A stretch of 15,343 nt of DNA from Opitutia bacterium (GTDB lineage: Bacteria > Verrucomicrobiota > Verrucomicrobiia > Opitutales > Seribacteraceae), in the NCBI GenBank assembly GCA_002692605.1, contig NZLE01000062.1:1-15343 (forward strand), given 5' to 3'. Numbering within the stretch: position 1 is the stretch's first letter; each line of letters begins with the position of its first letter. A model generated the notes under the pieces. That model was not told where the DNA came from and made no database searches. It saw nothing but the letters and a program-made list of their open reading frames with translations. This document shows, one piece after another, positions 5,768 to 13,362 of this stretch. The position numbers were made by a program, and so were the translations under genes.

Positions 5768-8356
5768 TCAGAGATCCATTAGGATTTCCCTCCCTTGACC
5801 TGGAGTATCAGGCCCCACCAGCCCTCTATCCTCCAAATCATCCATAATGCGGGCCGCTCGATTATACCCTATGCTCAATTTTCTTTGGAGATTTGAGGTC
5901 GAGGCTCTCTTGGTCGATCTGATGATCTCTATCGCCTTTCGAACCATTGGGTCTTCATCCGAATCCCCATCACCTTCACCCAATACGTCATCTTCACCTG
6001 CGGACTCTATTTGCTCCCTGACCTCTTCAATTATCTGTGGTGGTCCGTTGATCTTAAGATAGTCAACAATTCCATTGATTTCCTCATCACTGACAAATGC
6101 TCCCTGCGCACGGGCAAAAGTAGAGCTTCCGGGTGGAATAAATAGCATGTCCCCTCTTCCAATAAGGGCCTCCGCTCCTTTCCCATCCAGAATTGTTTGA
6201 CTATCACGATAAGAAGCCACTCTAAAGGATATGCGGCTTGGCAAATTAGCCTTAATCACTCCAGTTATTACGTTTACCGAAGGCCTTTGCGTGGCTATGA
6301 TCAGGTGTATGCCCGCTGCCCTCGCCAATTGGGCAAGCCTTGCAATACCAGTCTCCACATCCGCTTGCGCAACCATCATAAGGTCGGCGAGTTCATCTAT
6401 TATGCAAACGATGTAAGGAATCTTATTTTCAGGAATTTCCAATGCGTCGTCATCTCTTGGAACTTGAACGGAGGATAAGGCCGCTCTTTCCTCGGCAGTC
6501 ATTTCAGCGTCCAAAAGTTGAGCCTTTTCCCTCTCTTCCTTGTCCTTGAGAATTTTTGCGTTGAAACCCGCAATGTTTCGAACACCAACTTTGGAAAAGA
6601 TCTGATATCTCCTCTCCATTTCAACCAAGAGCCATTTCAAGGCACCAGGCACTTTCTTGGGTTCGGTAACAACCGGTATGAGCATATGAGGAAGATCATT
6701 GTAAACCTTCATCTCAACAATCTTGGGGTCCACCATAATGAACCTCACGTCTTCGGGACTGGAATGGTAGCACAAGGATGCGATAATCGCATTGATACAA
6801 ACCGTCTTACCCGAACCCGTGGAACCCGCAACCAGAAGATGGGGCATCTTAGTCAAATCAGCAACCAAAGGTTTTCCGCTCGCTTCCTTGCCAAGCACAA
6901 TAGGGATTTCGGAGCCGGCATCCGCCCATGCCTTTGATTGAAGGATTTCTTTCAGGCAAACGGGTGCTGGCTTTTCATTCGGAACTTCAATACCAACGCA
7001 ACCCTTTCCCGGAACAGGCGCAAGGATTCTGACACTATCCGCCTTAAGAGCCATCGCCAGGTTCTTATCTAAGTTTGCGATCTTCTCCACTCGGACACCG
7101 GCAGCAGGATGAACGTCGTATCGAGTAATAACCGGTCCGGTATGGACTTCTCCAAGTTCAATTTCTATTTTAAATTCGGATAGAGTTTCCTTTAACCTCT
7201 TGGCCTTGACCATATGATCCTCATCCCCGCTTGACTCTTCTTCCGGAGGGTCCATGAGCAAATCTAGGGTTGGGAAATGGTAGTCCCCTTTCCTTTCGGG
7301 AAAAAGGTCTACTGCTTTTTCGGTTTTGGCAGCCCTAACTACCTTAAACCCGTCCATACTTACCTGCTCGGTAGATTCTTCTTCCTCAATTTCACTCGGA
7401 GACTCTTGCGCTTGGATTTGTTCGGGAAGGGCTTTCTTGGATTCGGTTACCACTTCTTCAGGAGACGTTTTTACAGAAGAATCTTCTTTCTTCTTATGGT
7501 CTGCTTTTTCCTTATTGATCGGTTGATTTTGAGCTTTTGCCAACCCGCCGTTTGGATCCGCTCCTCCTTCCTTACGTTCAGATACGTCCCCAAATAAGAA
7601 ATCCTCATCAGGAGCAGTGGAAAACCAAGGCAACTTCCATTTTTTTGGACTTTTCGGCTTCGATTCACTCTTGGGCTTGGGAGTTTCAGTGTCCTTCGAG
7701 CTTTCTTCGCCAGCTTGTTTCTCACTTTTCGTTCTAATATTTTTAAGGAATCCGAAAAGCAATGGAAAGGGGTTTAATGAAAAATGGGTACAGATACTGG
7801 CTATGAGAATCCCAGTCATTAGCAAGCCGGTTCCCAAACCGCCCATCCAAATCCGCAAAAAACCACCTATCGAAATTTCAGCAAGATCTGGATTTGAAAA
7901 AGGTAGGCCCGAATAAAAAAACGCACCTAAGGAGCCTCCTGCTCCATGTTCGAAATGGTTTAAATCGAACAGCGTATCGTTTTCATTCTTCAGTAAGCCG
8001 TGATCTCTGATGTTTGCCATTACACAAAGAGATGCGATGCACAAAAGAATCGTTGAGATTTTCATGATCCTTTCCTTTGCCGTCGTTCCCGTTCCCAAAA
8101 CATAGCAAACCGTTCCCAGTAGCCATGGAAACAACCACGCGCAAATCCCAAAGAAACTAAAGAACGTACGCGCTCCTATCACCCCTATCCTACCCAATAA
8201 TGGCGTAGACCCCTCCGAAGGAGACGAATGAAAATTACTGGACTCATAATCAAATAAGGCGATAAAAAGAATCAGGGCAAAGCACCCGAAAAGAACCGAT
8301 AGCAAAGGTCTCTTTTGCGGACCTACTGCTTTTATGCCATTTTTTGATTTCTTCAT
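5768..8356 (-). CDS. ftsK: DNA translocase FtsK/SpoIIIE
   Basis: A septum-associated ATP-driven DNA pump that clears chromosome termini and activates dimer resolution. From the ATG at 8356 it is 862 residues; a TTG at 8368 would add four. The N-terminus has four to five hydrophobic helices within about residues 17-192. It is followed by a Lys/Glu/Ser/Pro-rich linker to about residue 350, much shorter than in E. coli FtsK and closer to SpoIIIE-type proteins. The motor has Walker A G-S-T-G-S-G-K-T (K517) and Walker B 'IVCIIDELADLMM'. The arginine-rich stretch 'LARAAGIHLIIATQRPSVNV' is diagnostic of the family. The last about 65 residues form the winged-helix gamma domain ('SNLQRKLSIGYNRAARIMDD') that reads polar KOPS-type sites. 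The gene is divergent from manA and precedes the RodZ-like gene. Identification is firm; the exact start is not. Confidence 0.96.
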   Translation of the reverse strand: MKKSKNGIKAVGPQKRPLLSVLFGCFALILFIALFDYESSNFHSSPSEGSTPLLGRIGVIGARTFFSFFGICAWLFPWLLGTVCYVLGTGTTAKERIMKISTILLCIASLCVMANIRDHGLLKNENDTLFDLNHFEHGAGGSLGAFFYSGLPFSNPDLAEISIGGFLRIWMGGLGTGLLMTGILIASICTHFSLNPFPLLFGFLKNIRTKSEKQAGEESSKDTETPKPKSESKPKSPKKWKLPWFSTAPDEDFLFGDVSERKEGGADPNGGLAKAQNQPINKEKADHKKKEDSSVKTSPEEVVTESKKALPEQIQAQESPSEIEEEESTEQVSMDGFKVVRAAKTEKAVDLFPERKGDYHFPTLDLLMDPPEEESSGDEDHMVKAKRLKETLSEFKIEIELGEVHTGPVITRYDVHPAAGVRVEKIANLDKNLAMALKADSVRILAPVPGKGCVGIEVPNEKPAPVCLKEILQSKAWADAGSEIPIVLGKEASGKPLVADLTKMPHLLVAGSTGSGKTVCINAIIASLCYHSSPEDVRFIMVDPKIVEMKVYNDLPHMLIPVVTEPKKVPGALKWLLVEMERRYQIFSKVGVRNIAGFNAKILKDKEEREKAQLLDAEMTAEERAALSSVQVPRDDDALEIPENKIPYIVCIIDELADLMMVAQADVETGIARLAQLARAAGIHLIIATQRPSVNVITGVIKANLPSRISFRVASYRDSQTILDGKGAEALIGRGDMLFIPPGSSTFARAQGAFVSDEEINGIVDYLKINGPPQIIEEVREQIESAGEDDVLGEGDGDSDEDPMVRKAIEIIRSTKRASTSNLQRKLSIGYNRAARIMDDLEDRGLVGPDTPGQGREILMDL

Positions 8357-8377
8357 CGCAGAAACCAATCAATTGGC

Positions 8378-8393
8378 TTATGCACTTGCATAA
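8378..8393. promoter_or_regulatory. Perfect 7-bp inverted repeat between divergent ftsK and manA
   Basis: TTATGCA (8378-8384), two central bases, and TGCATAA (8387-8393) form a perfect dyad in the short region between two divergently transcribed genes. Its size and symmetry suit a dimeric repressor or activator site that could act on either promoter. It is not a terminator: there is no loop of usable size and no T tract. No good sigma-70 hexamer pair could be placed for either gene. Confidence 0.4.
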
Positions 8394-8435
8394 ACTTTTT
8401 ACCACACCACATTTCATACTTTTTAACTATACTTT

Positions 8436-9398
8436 ATGGAAATTTACAAGTTTGAACCAATTTATAAGGAAAGAGTGTGGGGAGGAACCGGATTTTCCGA
8501 CAAATTAAACCGAGTTGTTCCAACGAATCTAAATATTGGCGAATCATGGGAGATTGTGGATAGGAACGAAGATCAATCTAAAGTTTCCGCCGGCAAACAT
8601 AAGGGAATGACTCTCAGGCAATTGATCACTGACCACTCGGAGTATCTTTTAGGGCCTAGGTGGAGAAAGGGCGACCCCTTTCCAATTCTGGTCAAATGGC
8701 TTGATTGCGCAGAGAGGTTGAGCCTTCAAGTTCACCCTCCACAAAAGATTGCAAGTGAATGGGGCGGCGAACCAAAAACGGAAAATTGGTATGTCTTTTC
8801 GGCAACTCCGCAAGCGGGGTTGTTCATCGGATTGAAGAAAGGCGTTGACAAGAAAGTTTTCACTCAAGCTTTGAATCAAAATCGCGCCGAAGAATATTGT
8901 CACCGGGTTTCTTCCGAAGACGGAGATTCGGTTCTAGTAAGAAGTGGAAGAATTCATGCCATTGATGCTGGGAATTTAATTCTGGAAATTCAACAAAACT
9001 CAGATACGACCTATCGTGTATTCGACTGGCAAAGGGTCGGTCTGGATGGAAAGCCTCGAGATCTTCACATCGAGCAGTCCTTGCGATGCATTGATTTTTC
9101 GGATCATGAACCCATGCCGATGAAAACACATTCGGAAAGGGAATTCGAGTGCTTGGCTGACTCTGAATACTTCAAGCTTCTAAAGTACTCAAGCAAAGGT
9201 GGAATTACAGTTGGGATTAAAGATAAAAACGACCAGTGCGTTATCATTAGCGTCGTTAAGGGTGAAATTCAAATCGGAGAGGAAACTGTTGGCGTTGGCG
9301 AACAATGCATCAGTCCCTTTGGGGAACCTTGTTCAATCCACTCGAATTGCGATTCATGCTTTTTGGTCACAAAGGATTTCAATGAACCGGCTTCTTGA
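8436..9398 (+). CDS. manA: Mannose-6-phosphate isomerase, type I (class I, short form)
   Basis: A cytoplasmic zinc enzyme interconverting mannose 6-phosphate and fructose 6-phosphate, feeding GDP-mannose synthesis or mannose use. The 320-residue length fits the compact Bacillus-type ManA rather than the ~390-residue E. coli type. The N-terminus 'KERVWGG' is typical. The metal ligands are in the expected places: Q98 and H100 in 'LSLQVHPP', E116 in 'PKTENWYV', and H174 in 'GRIHAIDAG'. The motif 'EIQQNSDTTYRVFDW' completes the active-site half of the double cupin. The ATG at 8436 begins the conserved region and lacks a Shine-Dalgarno. No other sugar-nucleotide genes are beside it, so its pathway cannot be narrowed from context. 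It is divergent from ftsK and followed by a probable weak terminator. Confidence 0.93.
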   Translation: MEIYKFEPIYKERVWGGTGFSDKLNRVVPTNLNIGESWEIVDRNEDQSKVSAGKHKGMTLRQLITDHSEYLLGPRWRKGDPFPILVKWLDCAERLSLQVHPPQKIASEWGGEPKTENWYVFSATPQAGLFIGLKKGVDKKVFTQALNQNRAEEYCHRVSSEDGDSVLVRSGRIHAIDAGNLILEIQQNSDTTYRVFDWQRVGLDGKPRDLHIEQSLRCIDFSDHEPMPMKTHSEREFECLADSEYFKLLKYSSKGGITVGIKDKNDQCVIISVVKGEIQIGEETVGVGEQCISPFGEPCSIHSNCDSCFLVTKDFNEPAS

Positions 9399-9414
9399 GC
9401 GATTTGCTTTCAGG

Positions 9415-9444
9415 TTGACCATTAGCATGGGCAAAGTTTTTTTT
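9415..9444 (+). terminator. Probable weak intrinsic terminator after manA
   Basis: CCAT (9419-9422) pairs with ATGG (9427-9430) around a four-base loop. After one A-G mismatch the stem extends with TTG (9415-9417) against CAA (9432-9434). Two bases later comes an uninterrupted run of eight T (9437-9444). The stem is short and not GC-rich, so termination may be partial and some manA transcript could read into grpE. Confidence 0.4.
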
Positions 9445-9472
9445 ATACCTTGGACAATTTTGTAAAACTCTA

Positions 9473-10084
9473 ATGGACAAAGAAAAAACACAGGAAGAGC
9501 ACCCTTCTACAAATGAACCGGAAAAAGAGATTCTAGAAGAAAGTTCGGAAGATCAGATTAATCCGAAAAACTCGAGCGAAGAAAAGGAAGAATTTGATAA
9601 GGATACGGTCCTAAAGGCGAAATTGGACGAAGCTTATGGCCTTCAGGAGGATTTGAAGGGGAAATATCTTCGCTCCGTCGCAGATTTGGATAATCTCCGT
9701 AAAAGATCGATCCGTGACCGAGAGGATGCGGTTCTCAGAACGCGGGCTCAAATAATTGGCGACCTTCTTCCGGTCATCGATGCCTTTCAACTCGGTTTGT
9801 CCGAGGCCCAAAAAAATAAGGATGCCGCATCCGTAGTTGCTGGGTTTTCCATGGCAATGAAGCAAATGAATAGTGTTCTCGGCGAGTTTGGTCTTAGTGT
9901 AATCGATCCATCGAACGAGGAATTTGACCCTAAACTTCACGAAGCCATAGGCTATGAGGACAGTCCGGACCACGATGAGGGGATGGTCTTGAAATGTGTT
10001 CGGGTTGGTTATCGCATAAGGGACCAACTGTTAAGACCTGCAACCGTAATCCTATCTAAAAAGGCAAACGATGAAACCGGTTAA
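9473..10084 (+). CDS. grpE: Nucleotide exchange factor GrpE
   Basis: The 203-residue cochaperone that releases ADP from DnaK. Residues 1-45 are an acidic disordered tail rich in Glu/Ser. Residues about 45-130 are the long dimerising coiled coil ('KYLRSVADLDNLRKRSIRDR'). Residues about 138-196 are the beta domain that contacts DnaK, ending with the family signature G-Y-R-I-R-D-Q-L-L-R-P-A-T-V (179-192). It lies 41 bp upstream of dnaJ, the usual partnership, but no dnaK or hrcA is in the window. No CIRCE dyad was found upstream. A TTGACC/TATACC pair upstream has a 23-bp spacer, too long for a good sigma-70 promoter, so heat control is not visible here. Confidence 0.96.
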   Translation: MDKEKTQEEHPSTNEPEKEILEESSEDQINPKNSSEEKEEFDKDTVLKAKLDEAYGLQEDLKGKYLRSVADLDNLRKRSIRDREDAVLRTRAQIIGDLLPVIDAFQLGLSEAQKNKDAASVVAGFSMAMKQMNSVLGEFGLSVIDPSNEEFDPKLHEAIGYEDSPDHDEGMVLKCVRVGYRIRDQLLRPATVILSKKANDETG

Positions 10085-10125
10085 GTCATTGTTCGCTTAA
10101 TCTAAAGAAAGAAATTTCCAAGCAA

Positions 10126-11274
10126 ATGTCATCAAGAGACTATTATGAGATTTTGGGAGTAGGCAGAAGTGCCAGTGATGAAGAGATCAAAAAGGCATAC
10201 CGCAAACTTGCGATCAAGTATCATCCCGATAAGAACCCGGACGATAAGGAGGCAGAAGAAAAGTTTAAGGAAATTTCTGCTGCCTTCGAAATTCTGAAGG
10301 ATCCCGACAAAAGAAGAAAATACGATCAATTTGGGCATGATGCTTTCAGGGGCGGAGGAGGAGCATCGGGCGGTGTTGACCCATTTGATCTTTTTCGCGA
10401 CGTTTTTGGCGGGGGAGGTGGCGGTGGCGCTGGCTTCGGAAGCATTTTTGATGATTTTTTTGGAGGAAGCCCTAGCCAAAGCGATGGAGCGAGAGGCTCT
10501 GACCTTAGAGTAAGCGTTACCATTACTCTTGAACAAGCATCTCAGGGAATCGAAAAGGAAATCAAATACCAACATCATGACGAATGCCAATCATGCTCAG
10601 GATCAGGAGCAGCCTCCGGTTCAGGCAAAGTCATGTGCTCGACTTGTGGTGGAATTGGTCAAGTGGCCTCAAACCAGGGCTTCATTAGTATTCGAAGAAC
10701 CTGCCCTACCTGCAAGGGTACGGGGGTTACGATTGAAAAACCGTGCAAGGAATGTCGTGGAGAAGGCCGCAAGAAAGTTCAAGGAACTGTAAAAGTCAAT
10801 ATTCCGAAGGGGGTTAGCGATGGAAACAGACTTTGCTCACGCGGTCGTGGAGATGCGGGTACTCAAGGAGGCCCTAGAGGTGACTTGTACGTTGACGTCA
10901 ATGTTAGGAATCACAAGTTTTTCGAAAGGGACGAAGATGACTTATTCCACGAAATAATGATTCCCTTTACCTTGGCAACGCTTGGAGGAACCGTACAGGC
11001 TCCGACGCTTGATGGAAAAGTATCGCTCAAAATTCCCTCGGGAACACCTTGCAATAAAACTTTCAGAATCAAAAACAAGGGTATGCCGAACTTGCGAATG
11101 CCATCAAGAAATGGTGATCTCTACGTTAGAGTTGTCATAGATGTTCCAGACAAACTTTCAAAGGAGCAGCGTGATGCACTAGTTCATTTCTCGAAAGCTA
11201 GCGGAGACAAGAACATTTCTCCCGACGAAGGTTTCATGGATAAAGCGAAAAGGTTTTTCGATGGTGAAAACTGA
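10126..11274 (+). CDS. dnaJ: Chaperone protein DnaJ
   Basis: A full-length type I (class A) Hsp40 of 382 residues that delivers unfolded substrates to DnaK and stimulates its ATPase. In order: the J domain (1-70) with the HPD triad at 33-35; a Gly/Phe-rich region (about 75-115) with long glycine runs; and a zinc-binding domain with four CxxC motifs at C154/C157, C171/C174, C193/C196 and C207/C210, each followed by the usual G-x-G. The two C-terminal beta domains and a dimerisation tail follow. All functional residues are present. It follows grpE and is followed 12 bp later by the rfaE2-type gene, so it is almost certainly within a polycistronic transcript. Confidence 0.98.
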   Translation: MSSRDYYEILGVGRSASDEEIKKAYRKLAIKYHPDKNPDDKEAEEKFKEISAAFEILKDPDKRRKYDQFGHDAFRGGGGASGGVDPFDLFRDVFGGGGGGGAGFGSIFDDFFGGSPSQSDGARGSDLRVSVTITLEQASQGIEKEIKYQHHDECQSCSGSGAASGSGKVMCSTCGGIGQVASNQGFISIRRTCPTCKGTGVTIEKPCKECRGEGRKKVQGTVKVNIPKGVSDGNRLCSRGRGDAGTQGGPRGDLYVDVNVRNHKFFERDEDDLFHEIMIPFTLATLGGTVQAPTLDGKVSLKIPSGTPCNKTFRIKNKGMPNLRMPSRNGDLYVRVVIDVPDKLSKEQRDALVHFSKASGDKNISPDEGFMDKAKRFFDGEN

Positions 11275-11286
11275 CTGATTTCAAAA

Positions 11287-11781
11287 ATGCAATTTGAATC
11301 GATCGCGGATGCTTCCATAAGCATCGATAGAGCCGTATCCGAAAGGGAAAGAATCCGGTCCGAGGGGAAATCCTTCGTCCTCACGAACGGATGTTTCGAT
11401 CTTTTTCATGCAGGTCATGCCAACAGTCTCATTAATGCTTCCAAGTTGGGAGATTGCCTTTGGGTTGCCTTAAACTCCGATGAGAGCATAGGGAGACTGA
11501 AAGGCAAGGAACGCCCGATCATCAAGCAAACTGAGAGATCCTACCTGATTAAATCATTGGAATGCGTGAATGGCGTATTTGTGTTTGATTCGGACCGATT
11601 GACGAATGAAATTTTATTACTCAAGCCGGACGTCTACGTAAAATCCGATGATTACAGTTTCGAGTCCATCGACCCTGAAGAGAGATCAGCCCTTTTACAA
11701 GTGAACGCATCGGTCCAGTTCGTTCCCTTAATTTCCGACTTCAGTACCACCGATATTATCACTAAGATAAGAAATCTCTAA
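11287..11781 (+). CDS. rfaE2: RfaE2-type nucleotidyltransferase (D-glycero-beta-D-manno-heptose 1-phosphate adenylyltransferase)
   Basis: A 164-residue protein of the cytidylyltransferase-like family. The signature 'TNGCFDLFHAGHANSL' contains the HxGH nucleotide-binding motif at 41-44. It is followed by 'NSDESIGRLKG' (63-73), 'KPDVYVKSDDY' (113-123) and a late S-T-T (153-155) before D-I-I. This pattern is typical of the RfaE/HldE C-terminal domain, which charges heptose 1-phosphate with ADP for the LPS inner core and so implies a Gram-negative envelope. The enzyme is standalone: the ribokinase-like RfaE1 half is not fused and not in the window. The usual KGGDY motif reads K-S-D-D-Y. A glycerol-phosphate or other cytidylyltransferase activity is the main alternative. 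The ATG at 11287 is 12 bp after dnaJ. Confidence 0.85.
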   Translation: MQFESIADASISIDRAVSERERIRSEGKSFVLTNGCFDLFHAGHANSLINASKLGDCLWVALNSDESIGRLKGKERPIIKQTERSYLIKSLECVNGVFVFDSDRLTNEILLLKPDVYVKSDDYSFESIDPEERSALLQVNASVQFVPLISDFSTTDIITKIRNL

Positions 11782-11816
11782 TCAAAACGAACCTAAATCC
11801 TTAAAATTAGCATAAC

Positions 11817-12407
11817 ATGAAAACAATAATTTTAGGTTCCGGGAAAGGATCGAATGCAGGAGCATTATTGGATGCATCCAGTCAAAATCTATTGGGCTCA
11901 ACTCAAATTGTCGGCGTTTTTTCGGACGTGGCCGAAAGTGGAGTATTGAAAATTGCCGATAGTCACAATATCGAAAACGATTACTTAAGGTCGGATTCCT
12001 CTAGCGCTAAACTTACAGGGGAAGATGAGCAATTATGGATGGATTCACTTTCGGAATATAATCCGGATCTTATCATACTGGCTGGATTCATGAAAATCCT
12101 GCAAGATCCCTTTCTTAAAAAGTTTCATAATTCCATCATCAATATCCACCCGAGCTTACTGCCCAGCTTTAAGGGCTTGAGATCCATTGAAAGAGCCTTT
12201 GATATGGGTGTTAGGATTACCGGATGCACAATCCATTGGGTTAACAGTGACATAGATGGAGGTAAGATCATTGCCCAAGCTCCCGTTCGAATTATGGAAG
12301 GCGATAACTTGGAGATCGTGACCGCTAGGGTTCATGCGGCCGAACATATGCTGTTGCCTTGGGTAGTGAGCGACTTGTCGCAGGGAATCATTCCCTTTCC
12401 AAAGTAA
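11817..12407 (+). CDS. purN: Phosphoribosylglycinamide formyltransferase PurN
   Basis: A cytoplasmic enzyme of de novo purine synthesis that transfers the formyl group of 10-formyltetrahydrofolate to GAR. Its 196 residues fit the family. The phosphate loop is G-S-G-K-G-S-N (7-13). The folate-site region is 'LAGFMKIL'. The catalytic trio is present: N109 and H111 in 'NIHPSLLPSFKG', and D147 in 'DIDGGKII'. The first residue of the phosphate loop and the GCTIHWV stretch also fit. The ATG at 11817 lies 35 bp after the rfaE2-type gene. No other pur gene is nearby. Its stop is two bases before the prmA ATG, which favours translational coupling. Confidence 0.95.
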   Translation: MKTIILGSGKGSNAGALLDASSQNLLGSTQIVGVFSDVAESGVLKIADSHNIENDYLRSDSSSAKLTGEDEQLWMDSLSEYNPDLIILAGFMKILQDPFLKKFHNSIINIHPSLLPSFKGLRSIERAFDMGVRITGCTIHWVNSDIDGGKIIAQAPVRIMEGDNLEIVTARVHAAEHMLLPWVVSDLSQGIIPFPK

Positions 12408-12409
12408 AA

Positions 12410-13300
12410 ATGCTAAAAGCTTCTTGCAAACTCGACTGCAGAGCCGTCGAGGCTATGGAGGCAGCGCTTTACGAACTTGCTCCCTCGAATTGGTATGTGA
12501 TTGAAAACCGCTTGAACGGTAATGGTTTTCTTGAAGGTGTTTTTGAAAATCAAGAAGAGATGCAACTCGCAGTAAAAGAGCTTGAATCGGTTTCACCCAT
12601 TCGGCTTGATCTCTCCCAAGGACTGAGAACTGAACGTTTGGAAGATAGAGATTGGAAAGAAGCCTATAAGCATCATTTCCAAGCCTGGACGGTAGGAAAT
12701 TTTCACTGCATCCCCATATGGGAGAAAGAATCTTATGAGATTCCTGAAAATGAAATCGGCTTTTACCTGGATCCGGGAATGGCTTTTGGTACGGGTAATC
12801 ACGAAACGACGAAATTATGCCTAGAAAGTCTCGTAGATTTAAGCTCTGAAGGAGGGAAGGTAGATCCTACCGGCAAGTCACTGATCGATCTTGGTTGTGG
12901 TTCCGGTATAATCGCCATCACAGCGAAGCTTCTTGGGTATGATCGAGTGGATGGAATCGACCTCGATCCGGACGCTGCAAGAATTTCAAGTGAGAACGCA
13001 GCCTTGAATGCAATTGACGGTATTCATTTCAGGGCTTGTGGAATTGATCAATTCGAGAAAACGGATTGTTACGATGTGGTGGTTGCCAACATTCAAACCG
13101 ACGTGCTTCAAAACTTATCCGAAGAAATTCTTACGTTGGCTAACAAACGGGGAACGGTGATCCTTTCAGGCATCCTCAAAAAAGAAGTCAAAGAGTTGGA
13201 AAGACACTTCCTTGAACTTCTAAGCGTAAGAAAGATGGATGCTCAAGTTGAAGTTAAGAACTTGAACGAATGGTCTTTACTGGGAATTAAGCTCCGTTGA
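12410..13300 (+). CDS. prmA: Ribosomal protein L11 methyltransferase PrmA
   Basis: A SAM-dependent enzyme that trimethylates lysines of ribosomal protein L11. At 296 residues it is close to the classic 293. The N-terminal third is the substrate-recognition region. The conserved 'AFGTGNHETT' (125-134, usually GTGxHPTT) precedes the SAM-binding motif I 'LIDLGCGSGIIAI' (D160 to G166), the acidic 'GIDLDPDAARIS', and 'VVANIQTDVL' as motif IV. The ATG at 12410, two bases after the purN stop, is chosen over an in-frame TTG at 12359. The TTG would add 17 unrelated residues and overlap purN by 49 bp. It is the last gene of the plus-strand group and converges with the PII-like gene. Confidence 0.94.
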   Translation: MLKASCKLDCRAVEAMEAALYELAPSNWYVIENRLNGNGFLEGVFENQEEMQLAVKELESVSPIRLDLSQGLRTERLEDRDWKEAYKHHFQAWTVGNFHCIPIWEKESYEIPENEIGFYLDPGMAFGTGNHETTKLCLESLVDLSSEGGKVDPTGKSLIDLGCGSGIIAITAKLLGYDRVDGIDLDPDAARISSENAALNAIDGIHFRACGIDQFEKTDCYDVVVANIQTDVLQNLSEEILTLANKRGTVILSGILKKEVKELERHFLELLSVRKMDAQVEVKNLNEWSLLGIKLR

Positions 13301-13362
13301 GCTATCCCTCGAGCTATGCTCGCGCAGGCTTGGCGGGTTTTAACAAAGGTTTGGCGAATATC
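13301..13362. other. Convergent intergenic gap between prmA and the PII-like gene
   Basis: Only 62 bases separate the two stops. A 5-bp hairpin, CGAGC-TAT-GCTCG, occupies 13310-13322. It overlaps a short direct repeat of GAGCTAT (13299-13305 and 13311-13317). Neither strand shows a T tract directly behind the hairpin, so it is at best a weak or Rho-assisted terminator. Confidence 0.3.

Noticed and set aside
6518..6937. 139-codon open frame antisense to ftsK
   Set aside because: It is entirely within the conserved FtsK motor domain on the other strand and has no recognisable domain or start signal.
9415..9449. TTGACC and TATACC upstream of grpE as a sigma-70 promoter
   Set aside because: The spacer is 23 bp, too long; the same bases are better explained as a hairpin plus T tract.
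9399..9472. CIRCE heat-shock operator before grpE
   Set aside because: A TTAGCA is present but the matching downstream half-site GAGTGCTAA is absent.
10132..10590. 152-codon open frame antisense to dnaJ
   Set aside because: It lies wholly opposite an unambiguous dnaJ with all motifs; long antisense frames are expected opposite the Gly-rich region, and the peptide shows no family features.
12359..12409. TTG-initiated N-terminal extension of PrmA
   Set aside because: It overlaps the end of purN out of frame, whereas the ATG two bases after the purN stop gives the normal family length.
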